Shown here: positions 16,505-24,686 of the stretch, piece after piece | How the letters are laid out: the number at the start of each line of letters is the position of its first letter | How positions within the stretch are numbered: the first letter of the stretch is position 1 | NCBI GenBank assembly: GCA_947504045.1 | Contig: CANNFY010000005.1 | Coordinates: 1 to 64,000, forward strand | DNA length: 64,000 bases | Source: an uncultured Maribacter sp. | GTDB taxonomy: Bacteria; Bacteroidota; Bacteroidia; Flavobacteriales; Flavobacteriaceae | Direction: 5' to 3' | The notes under the pieces: model-generated | Seen by the model: only the letters and a program-made list of their open reading frames with translations | What the model was told of the DNA's origin: nothing | The model's database searches: none | Translations under genes and position numbers: made by a program

Positions 16505-17853
16505 TATCCTATCTCTTTAAGCATTAAGTCTAAACCTTCTCTTATAATTTTCTGATGCGGTTGTTTAGACACGCATATAAATTCTGTTAATGCAAAATCT
16601 TCTGGAGCTACTTCATACATTCCTAAAGCTTCCATCTCATCTAAATCTTTATACATACAAGCTTTTAGAATTTGCATTGGAAATATATCTAAAGGAAAAA
16701 CCTCTTCGTAACTTCCTGTAGTAACAAATGCTCTATGCTCTCCGTTTGTATTTGTATTTAAATCAAATTTTTTACCTGGAGTTAACCATGAAAAAGTTAA
16801 TGCTCTAGATTTAGATATTTTATTAAAAATTGGTTTATTCCATCCAAAAAACTCATAATCATCTCCTTCTGGAATTACAGAAACGGTACTATTATAATAC
16901 CCTAAATTACCATCCGGAGCACTTTTAGAACCTGTTAAAACATCTCCGTTTATGACTCTAAAATTTTCTGAATTTACACCGCTTGCATATAAAAATGTAG
17001 AAATTTCAGCACCTATAGTTGTTGTATAATACTTAGGTGTTTTTACAGAAGAACCAACTAAAGCAACTGTTCTTTCTGCCTTAAATTTTCCTGTCAATAA
17101 TAAATTACCAATAATTAATAGGTCTTGAGCGCTTACAGTCCAAACAACCTCTCCTTTATTAACAGGATCTATTTTATTTATTTGCGTTCCAACAAGCCCT
17201 GCAGGGTGCGGCCCTGACACTTTATGCAACACTATATTATTTAAACCAGAAAAAGGAGAATTACCAGAACCCAAAGAAACATGCACCTTTCCAGGTGTTA
17301 ACATTGACAAGGCCGTTAAAGCGGCTTGCAATTCTGCTTCTTTACCTTTTAATATATAATCTAAATCCGCAGACAATGGAGCTGTTGAATAACCTGAAAC
17401 AAAAATTGCCTTAGGTGTATTTGCCGGATTTGCTATAACATCATAGGGTCTTTGTTTAATAAATGGCCAACAACCACCTTTTAACAAATAACTTTTAATT
17501 TCTTCTTTAGAGGATGATGCTAAATTTAACTTAGAATGCTCTAAAACAGACTCTTCTTTATCTGTTTTAATTTTCAAAGTTAATATTCTTCTTCTTTCTC
17601 CTCTTACAATTTCCACCAACTCCCCACTAACAGGAGATACAAAAAACATATCCTCTATACTTTTGTTATAAAACAATGGCTCTCCTGCTTTTACAAGCGC
17701 ACCTTGTTTTACCAACATTTTGGGTGTTATTCCGTGAAAATCATCTAATTGAATTGCGTAAACATTACTTAATACCGCCTTAGAAGTTGTTTGTTCTGCA
17801 GCACCTACAAGATTAATATTTAAGCCCTTTTTAATTCGAATGTCTTTAGACAT
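16504..17853 (-). CDS. nqrA: Na+-translocating NADH:quinone reductase subunit A
   Basis: 449 residues, the usual length. The peripheral cytoplasmic subunit, implicated in quinone binding. It begins MSKDIRIKKGLNINLVG, typical of NqrA, and holds PVSGELVEIVRGERRR (barrel-sandwich-like), RPYDVIANP, and LSADLDYILKGKEAELQ. It is the first gene of nqrABCDEF. A TACTTTTG box lies 35 bp upstream, so this is probably the operon promoter. Confidence 0.96.
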   Translation of the reverse strand: MSKDIRIKKGLNINLVGAAEQTTSKAVLSNVYAIQLDDFHGITPKMLVKQGALVKAGEPLFYNKSIEDMFFVSPVSGELVEIVRGERRRILTLKIKTDKEESVLEHSKLNLASSSKEEIKSYLLKGGCWPFIKQRPYDVIANPANTPKAIFVSGYSTAPLSADLDYILKGKEAELQAALTALSMLTPGKVHVSLGSGNSPFSGLNNIVLHKVSGPHPAGLVGTQINKIDPVNKGEVVWTVSAQDLLIIGNLLLTGKFKAERTVALVGSSVKTPKYYTTTIGAEISTFLYASGVNSENFRVINGDVLTGSKSAPDGNLGYYNSTVSVIPEGDDYEFFGWNKPIFNKISKSRALTFSWLTPGKKFDLNTNTNGEHRAFVTTGSYEEVFPLDIFPMQILKACMYKDLDEMEALGMYEVAPEDFALTEFICVSKQPHQKIIREGLDLMLKEIG

Positions 17854-17887
17854 ATTGATGTAGACCTTTGGTTAACAAAATTTGGTG

Positions 17888-17895
17888 CAAAAGTA
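17888..17895 (-). promoter_or_regulatory. -7 promoter box TACTTTTG for the nqr operon
   Basis: On the minus strand TACTTTTG matches TAnnTTTG exactly and lies 34 bases before the nqrA ATG (17853). No TTG is seen at the preferred spacing. Confidence 0.6.
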
Positions 17896-18040
17896 AAATT
17901 TTAACCCCAAAACTCCTTGATTAAAAGACCGTTTTTGTTTTATTTATATTAATTCTAAATAATATAAAATAGAACACCTCCTACATTTTATCGATCGGTA
18001 TACTTTTTGCTTACCTTTACAAAAAAAAGCTTTAAAATAA

Positions 18041-19285
18041 ATGCGCTCTATATTTACAACCTTAACATTACTTTTATCCAGCTTTTACTTAACTAGCCAA
18101 GTCTTAGAAGAAGTAAATGAGCCCTATAATATAAAATCGATTCTATTTAAAGGTCCTACAGAAGACCAATTTCCTATAATTAAATTAGGAGACCCTATAT
18201 ACCTAGAATTTGACGACCTTTTAGCTAATGAACAAGATTATTATTACAAAATAACTCATTGCGATTATAATTGGGAAAAATCTGATTTACTTAAATCTCA
18301 ATATCTAAAAGGAATAGACAACCAGCGTATAACAAATTACGAAAACAGCTACTCCACATTACAACCTTACTCTAATTACCAATTAACAATACCTAACGAT
18401 TATGTTAAACTAAAAGTAAGTGGTAATCATATTCTTGAAGTATACAATAGCAATAACGAAATTCAATTTTCTAGACGGTTTGTAGTATACCAAGACTTAG
18501 TTACAATTGGAGCAACTATTAAGCGATCTAGAGACTTTAATTTTTTAAACGAAAAACAAGTAGTTCAATTTAGCATTAACACCAGTAATTATTCTGTAAT
18601 AAACCCAAAAAAAGAAGTTAAAGTAACCATTTTACAAAATTACCATTGGCCAACTGCCATTAATAATATTGCTCCGCAATTTACATTAGGTTCTCAACTT
18701 GTATATAAATATGATAAAGAAACCAGCTTTTATGGTGGTAATGAATTTTACAATTTTGATACTAAAGACTTAAGAGCTCCAACTTCTGCCATTTCTAAAA
18801 TAAGTCTTACCGATCTCTACAACCATTATCTTTTTTCTAATGTTTATCGCAACAATAGAGAGTATGGGTACTATCCTGATATTAATGGAGATTATGTAAT
18901 TAGAACTTTACAAGGCACAGACTCTTCTAGAGAAGCCGAATACACTAAAGTTCATTTTAGCCTCCCATATAAAGAAGAATTAGCATTAGATGATGTATAT
19001 ATTTACGGAAAGCATAATAACTATGTTTTAAACGAAAACAACATTATGACATACAATGAAAATAATGGAATGATGGAGGCCACATTAACACTTAAACAAG
19101 GTTTTTATAATTATAAGTATGTAATTAAAAGAAAAGATGACTCTATTGAACTAAACACAATATCTGGTAATTTTCATACTACAGAAAACAACTATACAAT
19201 ACTTGTTTATTATCGATTATTTGGAAACTTATACGATAGTATAATAGGAATAGGTTCTGTTAATTCTAGAAACATTAGCAATTAA
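18041..19285 (+). CDS. T9SS plug-domain protein (DUF5103 type)
   Basis: 414 residues. Residues 1-20 form a signal peptide (MRSIFTTLTLLLSSFYLTSQ). The sequence follows the pattern of the DUF5103 family: NIKSILFKGPTEDQFPIIKLGDP, YYKITHCDYNWEKSDL, FSRRFVVYQD, then a long strand-rich region ending in TENNYTILVYYRLFG. Members are known as T9SS plug proteins, reported to occlude the SprA outer-membrane channel from the periplasmic side. It is monocistronic, divergent from nqrA. A weak -7 match TACCTTTA lies at 18012-18019. Confidence 0.85.
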   Translation: MRSIFTTLTLLLSSFYLTSQVLEEVNEPYNIKSILFKGPTEDQFPIIKLGDPIYLEFDDLLANEQDYYYKITHCDYNWEKSDLLKSQYLKGIDNQRITNYENSYSTLQPYSNYQLTIPNDYVKLKVSGNHILEVYNSNNEIQFSRRFVVYQDLVTIGATIKRSRDFNFLNEKQVVQFSINTSNYSVINPKKEVKVTILQNYHWPTAINNIAPQFTLGSQLVYKYDKETSFYGGNEFYNFDTKDLRAPTSAISKISLTDLYNHYLFSNVYRNNREYGYYPDINGDYVIRTLQGTDSSREAEYTKVHFSLPYKEELALDDVYIYGKHNNYVLNENNIMTYNENNGMMEATLTLKQGFYNYKYVIKRKDDSIELNTISGNFHTTENNYTILVYYRLFGNLYDSIIGIGSVNSRNISN

Positions 19286-19498
19286 ATAAAACAAACCAAA
19301 GAACCTTTTGTCGATCATAAAAGAGCTACATCAGAAAAACAAACACTTATAACGATCATGAGTTAATACTTTTTTTTAATACAACAATGTTCTTTACCTT
19401 GCTCTCTCTTAATGAATTATAAGAGTTAATTTCTTAAGAAACATTATTAAAGACAAAGTACTAGATTATATATTTATATCTGAAATCTATTTTTTATT

Positions 19499-19518
19499 TT
19501 AGCAAATAAAAATGCTAA
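19499..19518 (+). promoter_or_regulatory. Inverted repeat upstream of apaG
   Basis: TTAGCA and TGCTAA arms with an 8-nt AT-only spacer, 43-62 bp before apaG. The rest of 19286-19560 is AT-rich with no ORF or terminator that I can support; the 7-mer CGATCAT occurs twice in its first part. Confidence 0.3.
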
Positions 19519-19560
19519 TTAGTTAAATTTCGGAAGACATTATTACACATTTGCACGCAT

Positions 19561-19947
19561 ATGACTACACAAGTAACAAACGGCATTAAAGTATCAGTAA
19601 ACACTAATTTTGAAGGTACTTTTTTTAAAAATTACAAAATGCATTTTGCTTTTGGATACACCATTACCATTGAAAACCAAAGTAAAGACTCTGTTCAATT
19701 AAACTCTAGACACTGGAAAATTTACGACGCATTAAATGACCTTGAATTATTGGATGGCGAAGGAGTTATAGGAAAGAAACCCGTAATCCTTCCTGGAGAA
19801 TCTCACACATACAATTCTGGTTGTTTATTAGCCTCTCCTATTGGTGCAATGAAAGGACACTATAATATGGTGAATTTTGGAACATCAGAAAAATTAAGAG
19901 TATATATTCCCACCTTTAAGTTTAGCGCACCTTTTGCCCTAAACTAA
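19561..19947 (+). CDS. apaG: ApaG family protein
   Basis: 128 residues, the standard size of a single ApaG domain (immunoglobulin-like beta sandwich). Signatures are FAFGYTITIENQSKDSVQL, SRHWKIYDA, GEGVIGKKPVILPGESHTYNSGC and GAMKGHYNMV. The family was linked to Co2+ resistance in Salmonella, but its biochemical role is unsettled. The ATG lies just downstream of an AT-rich region and the gene is followed by a strong terminator, so it is monocistronic. Confidence 0.93.
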   Translation: MTTQVTNGIKVSVNTNFEGTFFKNYKMHFAFGYTITIENQSKDSVQLNSRHWKIYDALNDLELLDGEGVIGKKPVILPGESHTYNSGCLLASPIGAMKGHYNMVNFGTSEKLRVYIPTFKFSAPFALN

Positions 19948-19971
19948 ACCTAACTAACTAAACATTATTGT

Positions 19972-20013
19972 AAAAAATCGTAACATTTGGCGTGTCAAAT
20001 GTTACGATTTTTT
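19972..20013. terminator. Strong bidirectional terminator after apaG
   Basis: A perfect 18-bp stem (19972-19989 with 19996-20013, core ATCGTAACATTTG) with a 6-nt loop, A-run on the left and T-run on the right. Confidence 0.93.
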
Positions 20014-20158
20014 AATTTTTAGCCACTTTTTACTCCCAAATAATCATATAATCTACATTTTCAATTATAATATTTTCAATTTTCACCCTTAAAAATAACA
20101 TATCCTCAAATTAAATAAATACAAACAATAATATATTTAAAAAAACTTTACGATTTAA

Positions 20159-20166
20159 TACCTTTG
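20159..20166 (+). promoter_or_regulatory. -7 promoter box TACCTTTG for pruA
   Basis: Exact TAnnTTTG match 33 bp before the pruA ATG. Confidence 0.6.
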
Positions 20167-20199
20167 TTATATAATTTTTAATTTATAAAAAATAAATAT

Positions 20200-21828
20200 A
20201 TGGGTAAAGGTTTTTTTCAAGTACCTAAAGCTATTAATGAACCTATTAAAAGCTATGCTCCAGGATCACCTGAAAGAGCAGAAGTACTACAACAATACAA
20301 CTCTTATTTTAACAGCTCTGTTGATATTCCAATGTACATTGGAAATAAAGAAGTTAAAACAAATAACACCAAACCTTTATCTCCTCCGCATGACCATAAA
20401 CATATTGTTGGTCAATACCATATTGCCGAAAAAAAGAATATAGATCAAGCCATAGAAAATGCTTTAGATTCTAGACAAGAATGGGCAAATTTAAGTTGGG
20501 AACAACGAGCTGCAATATTTTTAAAAGCTGCAGATTTAGTAGCCGGACCTTATAGAGCCAAAATAAACGCAGCAACAATGATTGCGCAATCTAAAACCAT
20601 TCATCAGGCAGAAATAGATGCCGCTTGTGAATTCATAGATTTTCTTCGTTTTAATGTAGAATTTATGTCTCAAATTTACACAGAGCAACCAGAATCTGCA
20701 GAAGGCATTTGGAATAGAGTTGAATACCGACCTTTAGAAGGCTTTGTTTACGCTGTAACCCCTTTTAATTTTACTGCTATTGCTGGAAATTTACCAGCAT
20801 GTGCTGCCATGATGGGAAATGTTGTTGTTTGGAAACCAAGTGATAGTCAAATATTTTCTGCAAAAGTTATTGTAGATATTTTTAAAGAAGCTGGCCTACC
20901 AAACGGTGTAATAAATGTAGTTTATGGGGATCCAGTTATGATTACTGACACCGTATTATCTAGCCCTGATTTTTCTGGATTACATTTTACAGGGTCAACT
21001 TTCATATTTAAAGAATTATGGAAACAAATTGGTAATAACATACATACTTATAAAACATATCCAAAAATAGTAGGTGAAACTGGCGGTAAAGATTTTATTA
21101 TAGCACACCCATCTGCAAAACCAGCTCAAGTTGCTACCGCAATTATTAGAGGTGCTTTTGAATTTCAAGGACAAAAATGTAGTGCGGCATCTAGAGTATA
21201 TTTACCAAAATCCTCTTCTGAAGAAATTTTAAATTTAGTAAAAAAAGATGTTGCATCTTTTAACAAACCAGGCTCTCCTGAAGATATGAGTAATTTTATT
21301 ACTGCTGTAATTCATGAAGGTTCTTTTAACAAATTAGCTAAATATATTGACCAAGCTAAACAAGACAAAGACGCTACAATTATTGCTGGTGGAAATTATG
21401 ACAAGTCTAAAGGATACTTTATTGAGCCAACAGTTATTGTTACCACAGACCCAAAATACACTACAATGGAAACCGAATTATTTGGCCCTATTGTAACTAT
21501 ATATATTTATGAGGATAAAGACTGGAGTAAAACATTAAAATTAGTAGATAGCACTTCTGAATATGCACTTACTGGAGCAGTTATAGCAACAGACAGATAC
21601 GCTATTGAAGAAGCTACAAAAGCACTAGAAAATTGTGCCGGAAACTTTTATATAAATGATAAACCAACAGGAGCAGTTGTTGGGCAACAACCTTTTGGTG
21701 GCGCAAGATCCTCTGGAACTAACGATAAAGCAGGGTCTCCACAAAACCTATTACGCTGGGTTTCTCCAAGATTAATAAAGGAAACTTTTGTAACCCCAGA
21801 AAATTATAGATATCCTTTTTTAGGATAA
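20200..21828 (+). CDS. pruA: L-glutamate gamma-semialdehyde (1-pyrroline-5-carboxylate) dehydrogenase
   Basis: 542 residues, the length of the monofunctional P5C dehydrogenase of the ALDH4 type. It oxidises glutamate semialdehyde to glutamate with NAD+, the second step of proline degradation. The catalytic Glu is in GETGGKDF, the nucleophilic Cys in GAFEFQGQKCSAASRVY, cofactor-binding residues in WKPSDSQ and FTGSTF, and PFGGARSSGTNDKAG near the end. Proline dehydrogenase is not in this window. It has its own -7 box and is closed by a terminator, so it is monocistronic. Confidence 0.95.
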   Translation: MGKGFFQVPKAINEPIKSYAPGSPERAEVLQQYNSYFNSSVDIPMYIGNKEVKTNNTKPLSPPHDHKHIVGQYHIAEKKNIDQAIENALDSRQEWANLSWEQRAAIFLKAADLVAGPYRAKINAATMIAQSKTIHQAEIDAACEFIDFLRFNVEFMSQIYTEQPESAEGIWNRVEYRPLEGFVYAVTPFNFTAIAGNLPACAAMMGNVVVWKPSDSQIFSAKVIVDIFKEAGLPNGVINVVYGDPVMITDTVLSSPDFSGLHFTGSTFIFKELWKQIGNNIHTYKTYPKIVGETGGKDFIIAHPSAKPAQVATAIIRGAFEFQGQKCSAASRVYLPKSSSEEILNLVKKDVASFNKPGSPEDMSNFITAVIHEGSFNKLAKYIDQAKQDKDATIIAGGNYDKSKGYFIEPTVIVTTDPKYTTMETELFGPIVTIYIYEDKDWSKTLKLVDSTSEYALTGAVIATDRYAIEEATKALENCAGNFYINDKPTGAVVGQQPFGGARSSGTNDKAGSPQNLLRWVSPRLIKETFVTPENYRYPFLG

Positions 21829-21870
21829 AAATTAAGCTATTGTAACACATACTTAATTACCTTTTACTAA

Positions 21871-21899
21871 TGCCCAAAGTTTTTTGGGCATTTTTTATT
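21871..21899 (+). terminator. Intrinsic terminator after pruA
   Basis: Perfect 8-bp stem TGCCCAAA/TTTGGGCA (21871-21878 with 21883-21890), 4-nt loop, then a T-run. Confidence 0.9.
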
Positions 21900-21944
21900 T
21901 TAATACATTTGAAACATTACTTATAACAACTAAAATTAAAAATA

Positions 21945-22463
21945 ATGAAAATGAAATTTTTACTTTCGGCATTTCTTACACTATTTTACCTAGGTGCCCA
22001 AGCACAAGATAAACTTGCACAGACAACTATAAAAGCAGTTTTAACAGGTAATCAAAATCAGGTAATTCAACTAGCGGAGGCTTTTTCAGAAGAGCAATAT
22101 AATTGGAGACCTACAAAAGGTGTAGCATCGGTTGGAGAAGCTCTTTTACATGTTGCTGGCGCAAATTATTATTTAGCATCTAAAATGGGCTTTGCTCCCC
22201 CAGAAGAAATAGATATAATGAAATTGAATAAAATAACTGGAAAAGAAAATATTATTGCTGCCGTAAAAAAATCTAATGCATTTGTTTTAGAAAAAATTAC
22301 AATGATTGAAACCGCTTCTCTTGGTGAAGAGGTAGACTTTGGGTTTATGAAAGCAAATAAGCTAGGTGGTTTGCTGGCTATAATGGAACATAACGGAGAA
22401 CATAAAGGACAACTAATTGCCTATGCACGCTCTAATAATGTAACACCACCTTGGAGCAAATAA
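21945..22463 (+). CDS. Exported DinB-family protein
   Basis: 172 residues. Residues 1-20 are a Sec signal peptide (MKMKFLLSAFLTLFYLGAQA then QDK); the third residue is also Met and could be the true start. The mature part is a DinB four-helix bundle with the three expected metal His: LLHVAGANYY (about 64), and HNGEHKGQLIAYAR (about 148 and 152). Many DinB-superfamily members are cytoplasmic thiol or metal-dependent transferases; this one is predicted periplasmic. The substrate is unknown. Monocistronic, bounded by terminators on both sides. Confidence 0.85.
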   Translation: MKMKFLLSAFLTLFYLGAQAQDKLAQTTIKAVLTGNQNQVIQLAEAFSEEQYNWRPTKGVASVGEALLHVAGANYYLASKMGFAPPEEIDIMKLNKITGKENIIAAVKKSNAFVLEKITMIETASLGEEVDFGFMKANKLGGLLAIMEHNGEHKGQLIAYARSNNVTPPWSK

Positions 22464-22481
22464 AACTTATATTTAATTCAT

Positions 22482-22513
22482 AAAAGCCTTTGTTAAAACA
22501 AAGGCTTTTTTAT
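22482..22513. terminator. Intrinsic terminator after the DinB-like gene
   Basis: Arms AAAAGCCTTTGTT and AACAAAGGCTTTT (22482-22494 with 22497-22509), followed by T on the plus strand and flanked by A on the left. Confidence 0.9.
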
Positions 22514-22722
22514 TTCTTAAAAAGACGCTCCCCACCATACTATTCTTACCTAAATTACGTTACAAGTAAAAGAACCTTTTCTTACAACACGGATTATAAC
22601 TTCTTTTTATCAAAGAACATTTTTACCCCTAAAACCACAGGGATTAACAAAAATTTAGGAATAAACAAAAAATCAAATTGTAAATTTGATGTAAATTAAA
22701 TGTTAACTTAATGTAAACTGTT
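22514..22722. other. Intergenic region with a palindrome over a -7 box
   Basis: No gene is supported here. It holds a loose inverted repeat CCCT-N8-AGGG at 22627-22642, and an 8-bp-arm inverted repeat ATCAAATT-GTA-AATTTGAT at 22672-22690. The second overlaps the TAnnTTTG match TAAATTTG at 22681-22688. The sequence from 22690 to the ATG at 22723 has two related ATGTAAA-type direct repeats. These would fit a repressible promoter for the small ORF that follows. Confidence 0.4.
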
Positions 22723-22821
22723 ATGAAGAGAATTAAAAAAACTTACGATGAGTTATGGGAGGCATTAAAAACATATGCTAGAAAATGTAGAAAAACATAT
22801 CAAAGCATCTTGGCTTTATAA
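22723..22821 (+). CDS. Possible 32-residue basic peptide
   Basis: ATG 22723, TAA 22819-22821. It starts MKRIKKTYDELWEALKTY and is Lys/Arg-rich with the spacing of an amphipathic helix. It has a -7 box 34 bp upstream inside a palindrome. Its TAA directly abuts the rsmG stop on the other strand, the same zero-gap arrangement as the methyltransferase/apbE pair at 10359/10360. No family is recognised. Short length means chance is a serious alternative. Confidence 0.35.
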   Translation: MKRIKKTYDELWEALKTYARKCRKTYQSILAL

Positions 22822-23457
22822 TTAACCTTTATATTTTTGAGGAAGGTACACCACTTTTTTAGTTTCAAAAAAATCTTCCTTAAACAAAGGTTCTAAATCG
22901 TAAATCTCTGTATTTCTATAATCTTTTAATTCTTCAGACAAATCACCTCCTTTTAAATACAAAATCCCATTTTTTCTTTCGTGTAAAGACTCTTTTTTAA
23001 TTTTTCCTTTTACCCAATGCACAAAAGTAGGCATTGCAGCCACTGCCCTACTTACAATAAAATCAAATTTAGAATCTAAATCTTCTACCCTGGTATGCAT
23101 AGCTTTTACATTTGTAATACCTAAACCATCTACTACTTCTTGAACAACTTTTATTTTTTTTCCAATAGCATCAACCAAAGTAAATTGCGTTTCTGGAAAT
23201 AATATTGCCAAAGGCACACCCGGAAATCCCCCTCCTGTGCCAACATCTAACACAGTACTATTAGGCTTAAATTCTTGTATTTTAGCTATTCCTAAAGAAT
23301 GTAAAACATGTCTTACATATAACTCATCTATATCTTTTCTAGAAACAACATTAATTTTCTGATTCCAATCTTTGTACAAAAATTCTAGCCTAGAAAATTG
23401 TTCTTTTTGTTCCTCCGTTAAATTTGGAAAATAATTATAAATAACATTTACATCCAT
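22822..23457 (-). CDS. rsmG: 16S rRNA (guanine527-N7)-methyltransferase
   Basis: 211 residues, normal length. It methylates N7 of G527 in 16S rRNA using SAM. Family motifs are LYKDWNQKINVVSRKD, the SAM loop VLDVGTGGGFPGVPLAI, and FDFIVSRAVA. Loss of this enzyme in other bacteria gives low-level streptomycin resistance. Monocistronic on the minus strand, with a -7 box at 23475-23482. Confidence 0.96.
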   Translation of the reverse strand: MDVNVIYNYFPNLTEEQKEQFSRLEFLYKDWNQKINVVSRKDIDELYVRHVLHSLGIAKIQEFKPNSTVLDVGTGGGFPGVPLAILFPETQFTLVDAIGKKIKVVQEVVDGLGITNVKAMHTRVEDLDSKFDFIVSRAVAAMPTFVHWVKGKIKKESLHERKNGILYLKGGDLSEELKDYRNTEIYDLEPLFKEDFFETKKVVYLPQKYKG

Positions 23458-23474
23458 TTATATAGCATTTTCTG

Positions 23475-23482
23475 CAAAAATA
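23475..23482 (-). promoter_or_regulatory. -7 promoter box TATTTTTG for rsmG
   Basis: On the minus strand TATTTTTG fits TAnnTTTG and lies 17 bases before the rsmG ATG at 23457. Confidence 0.55.
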
Positions 23483-23549
23483 AGGATTTTAACACCAATA
23501 AATTTTCGGTTTTAGCAAAGTATTATAACTTCCCAACTTATAATTAAGT

Positions 23550-23557
23550 TACATTTG
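23550..23557 (+). promoter_or_regulatory. -7 promoter box TACATTTG for the desaturase
   Basis: Exact TAnnTTTG match 15 bp before the desaturase ATG at 23573; the leader would be about 10 nt. Confidence 0.6.
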
Positions 23558-23572
23558 TAAAAAAAATATATA

Positions 23573-24673
23573 ATGGAAAAAACAACAATACGGTTTTCCA
23601 GAAAAGATTCTACTGACTTTTTCAAAACTCTTAACAAAAGAGTAAATACATACTTTAAAGAAAATAAATTAAAGAAAACAGGAAATTGGAAATTGCATAT
23701 AAAAACTGCAATTATGTTTACTATTTTTTTAGCACCATATTTTGCTATTTTAACTTTAGGGCTTCCAAATTGGGCAAATTTAATTTTGGCTGCTGTTATG
23801 GGAGTTGGAATGGCTGGTGTTGGTATGAATGTTATGCATGACGGTAACCATGGCTCCTACTCTAACAAAAAATGGGTAAATAAAATAATGGGAGGTAGTA
23901 TTTATATTCTTGCAGGCAATGTTTATAATTGGCAAGTACAACACAATGTATTACACCACACCTACACTAATATACATGGGCATGATGAAGATTTGGATGC
24001 CGGTAGAATTTTACGATTTTCGAAACATGCAGAATGGAAAAAATATCATAAATTCCAACATTATTATTCTATTTTCCTTTACGGACTATTAACTTTTAAT
24101 TGGGCTATTACAACAGATTTTCAACAAATGTACAGGTATACCAAAAGAAAATTATCTTATGGAGAATTTCCTAACCCTGTTGCTAATTGGAGTAAACTAG
24201 TAATTTTCAAAATAATTTACTTAACACTTTGGATTGTAATTCCGTTTATAATTCTTGATATTTCTTGGTGGAAATTATTACTTGGTTTCTTTGTTATGCA
24301 CTACGTTGCTGGAGTAATTTTAAGTGTTGTTTTTCAATTAGCTCATGTTATTGATGATGCAGAAACACCTTTACCAGACCAAAAAGGAAATATTAAAAAT
24401 ACTTGGGCTATACACCAGTTATTTACGACTGTTAATTTTGGAAATAAAAACAAAATAATAAATTGGTTTACAGGAGGTCTTAACCACCAAGTAGAACACC
24501 ATATTTTTCCCAATATTAGCCATGTACATTACACAAAAATTGGAGAAATTGTTAAACAAACTGCAAAGGAGTTTAATTTACCCTATAACGAATATAAAAC
24601 AACTAGAAAAGCTATAATTTCGCATTTTAAACATTTAAAAGAGTTAGGAAAAAACCCTGCTCTACAGTATTAG
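23573..24673 (+). CDS. Membrane fatty acid desaturase
   Basis: 366 residues. The three His boxes of membrane di-iron desaturases are present: H89-D-G-N-H93, H124-NVL-HH129, and QVEHH in LNHQVEHHIFP near residue 308. The QxxHH form of box three is typical of the front-end/linoleoyl-CoA-type subgroup rather than delta-9 stearoyl desaturases. About four membrane segments (45-62, 70-88, 212-250). The likely role is adjusting unsaturation of membrane lipids, useful in a cold or marine habitat (inference). An aminotransferase gene follows after 13 bp and is probably co-transcribed. Confidence 0.9.
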   Translation: MEKTTIRFSRKDSTDFFKTLNKRVNTYFKENKLKKTGNWKLHIKTAIMFTIFLAPYFAILTLGLPNWANLILAAVMGVGMAGVGMNVMHDGNHGSYSNKKWVNKIMGGSIYILAGNVYNWQVQHNVLHHTYTNIHGHDEDLDAGRILRFSKHAEWKKYHKFQHYYSIFLYGLLTFNWAITTDFQQMYRYTKRKLSYGEFPNPVANWSKLVIFKIIYLTLWIVIPFIILDISWWKLLLGFFVMHYVAGVILSVVFQLAHVIDDAETPLPDQKGNIKNTWAIHQLFTTVNFGNKNKIINWFTGGLNHQVEHHIFPNISHVHYTKIGEIVKQTAKEFNLPYNEYKTTRKAIISHFKHLKELGKNPALQY

Positions 24674-24686
24674 AAAATTTTATTTT

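Noticed and set aside
22627-22642. CCCT-N8-AGGG as a third copy of the two-component regulator site.
   Set aside because: The spacer is 8 rather than 6 bases and the distance to the next -7 box is 54 rather than 61 bp, so it does not share the architecture of the other two.
22490-22699. 69-residue ORF after the DinB-like gene.
   Set aside because: It starts inside the terminator stem with a TTG, has unconvincing composition, and would override the palindrome and -7 box that follow.
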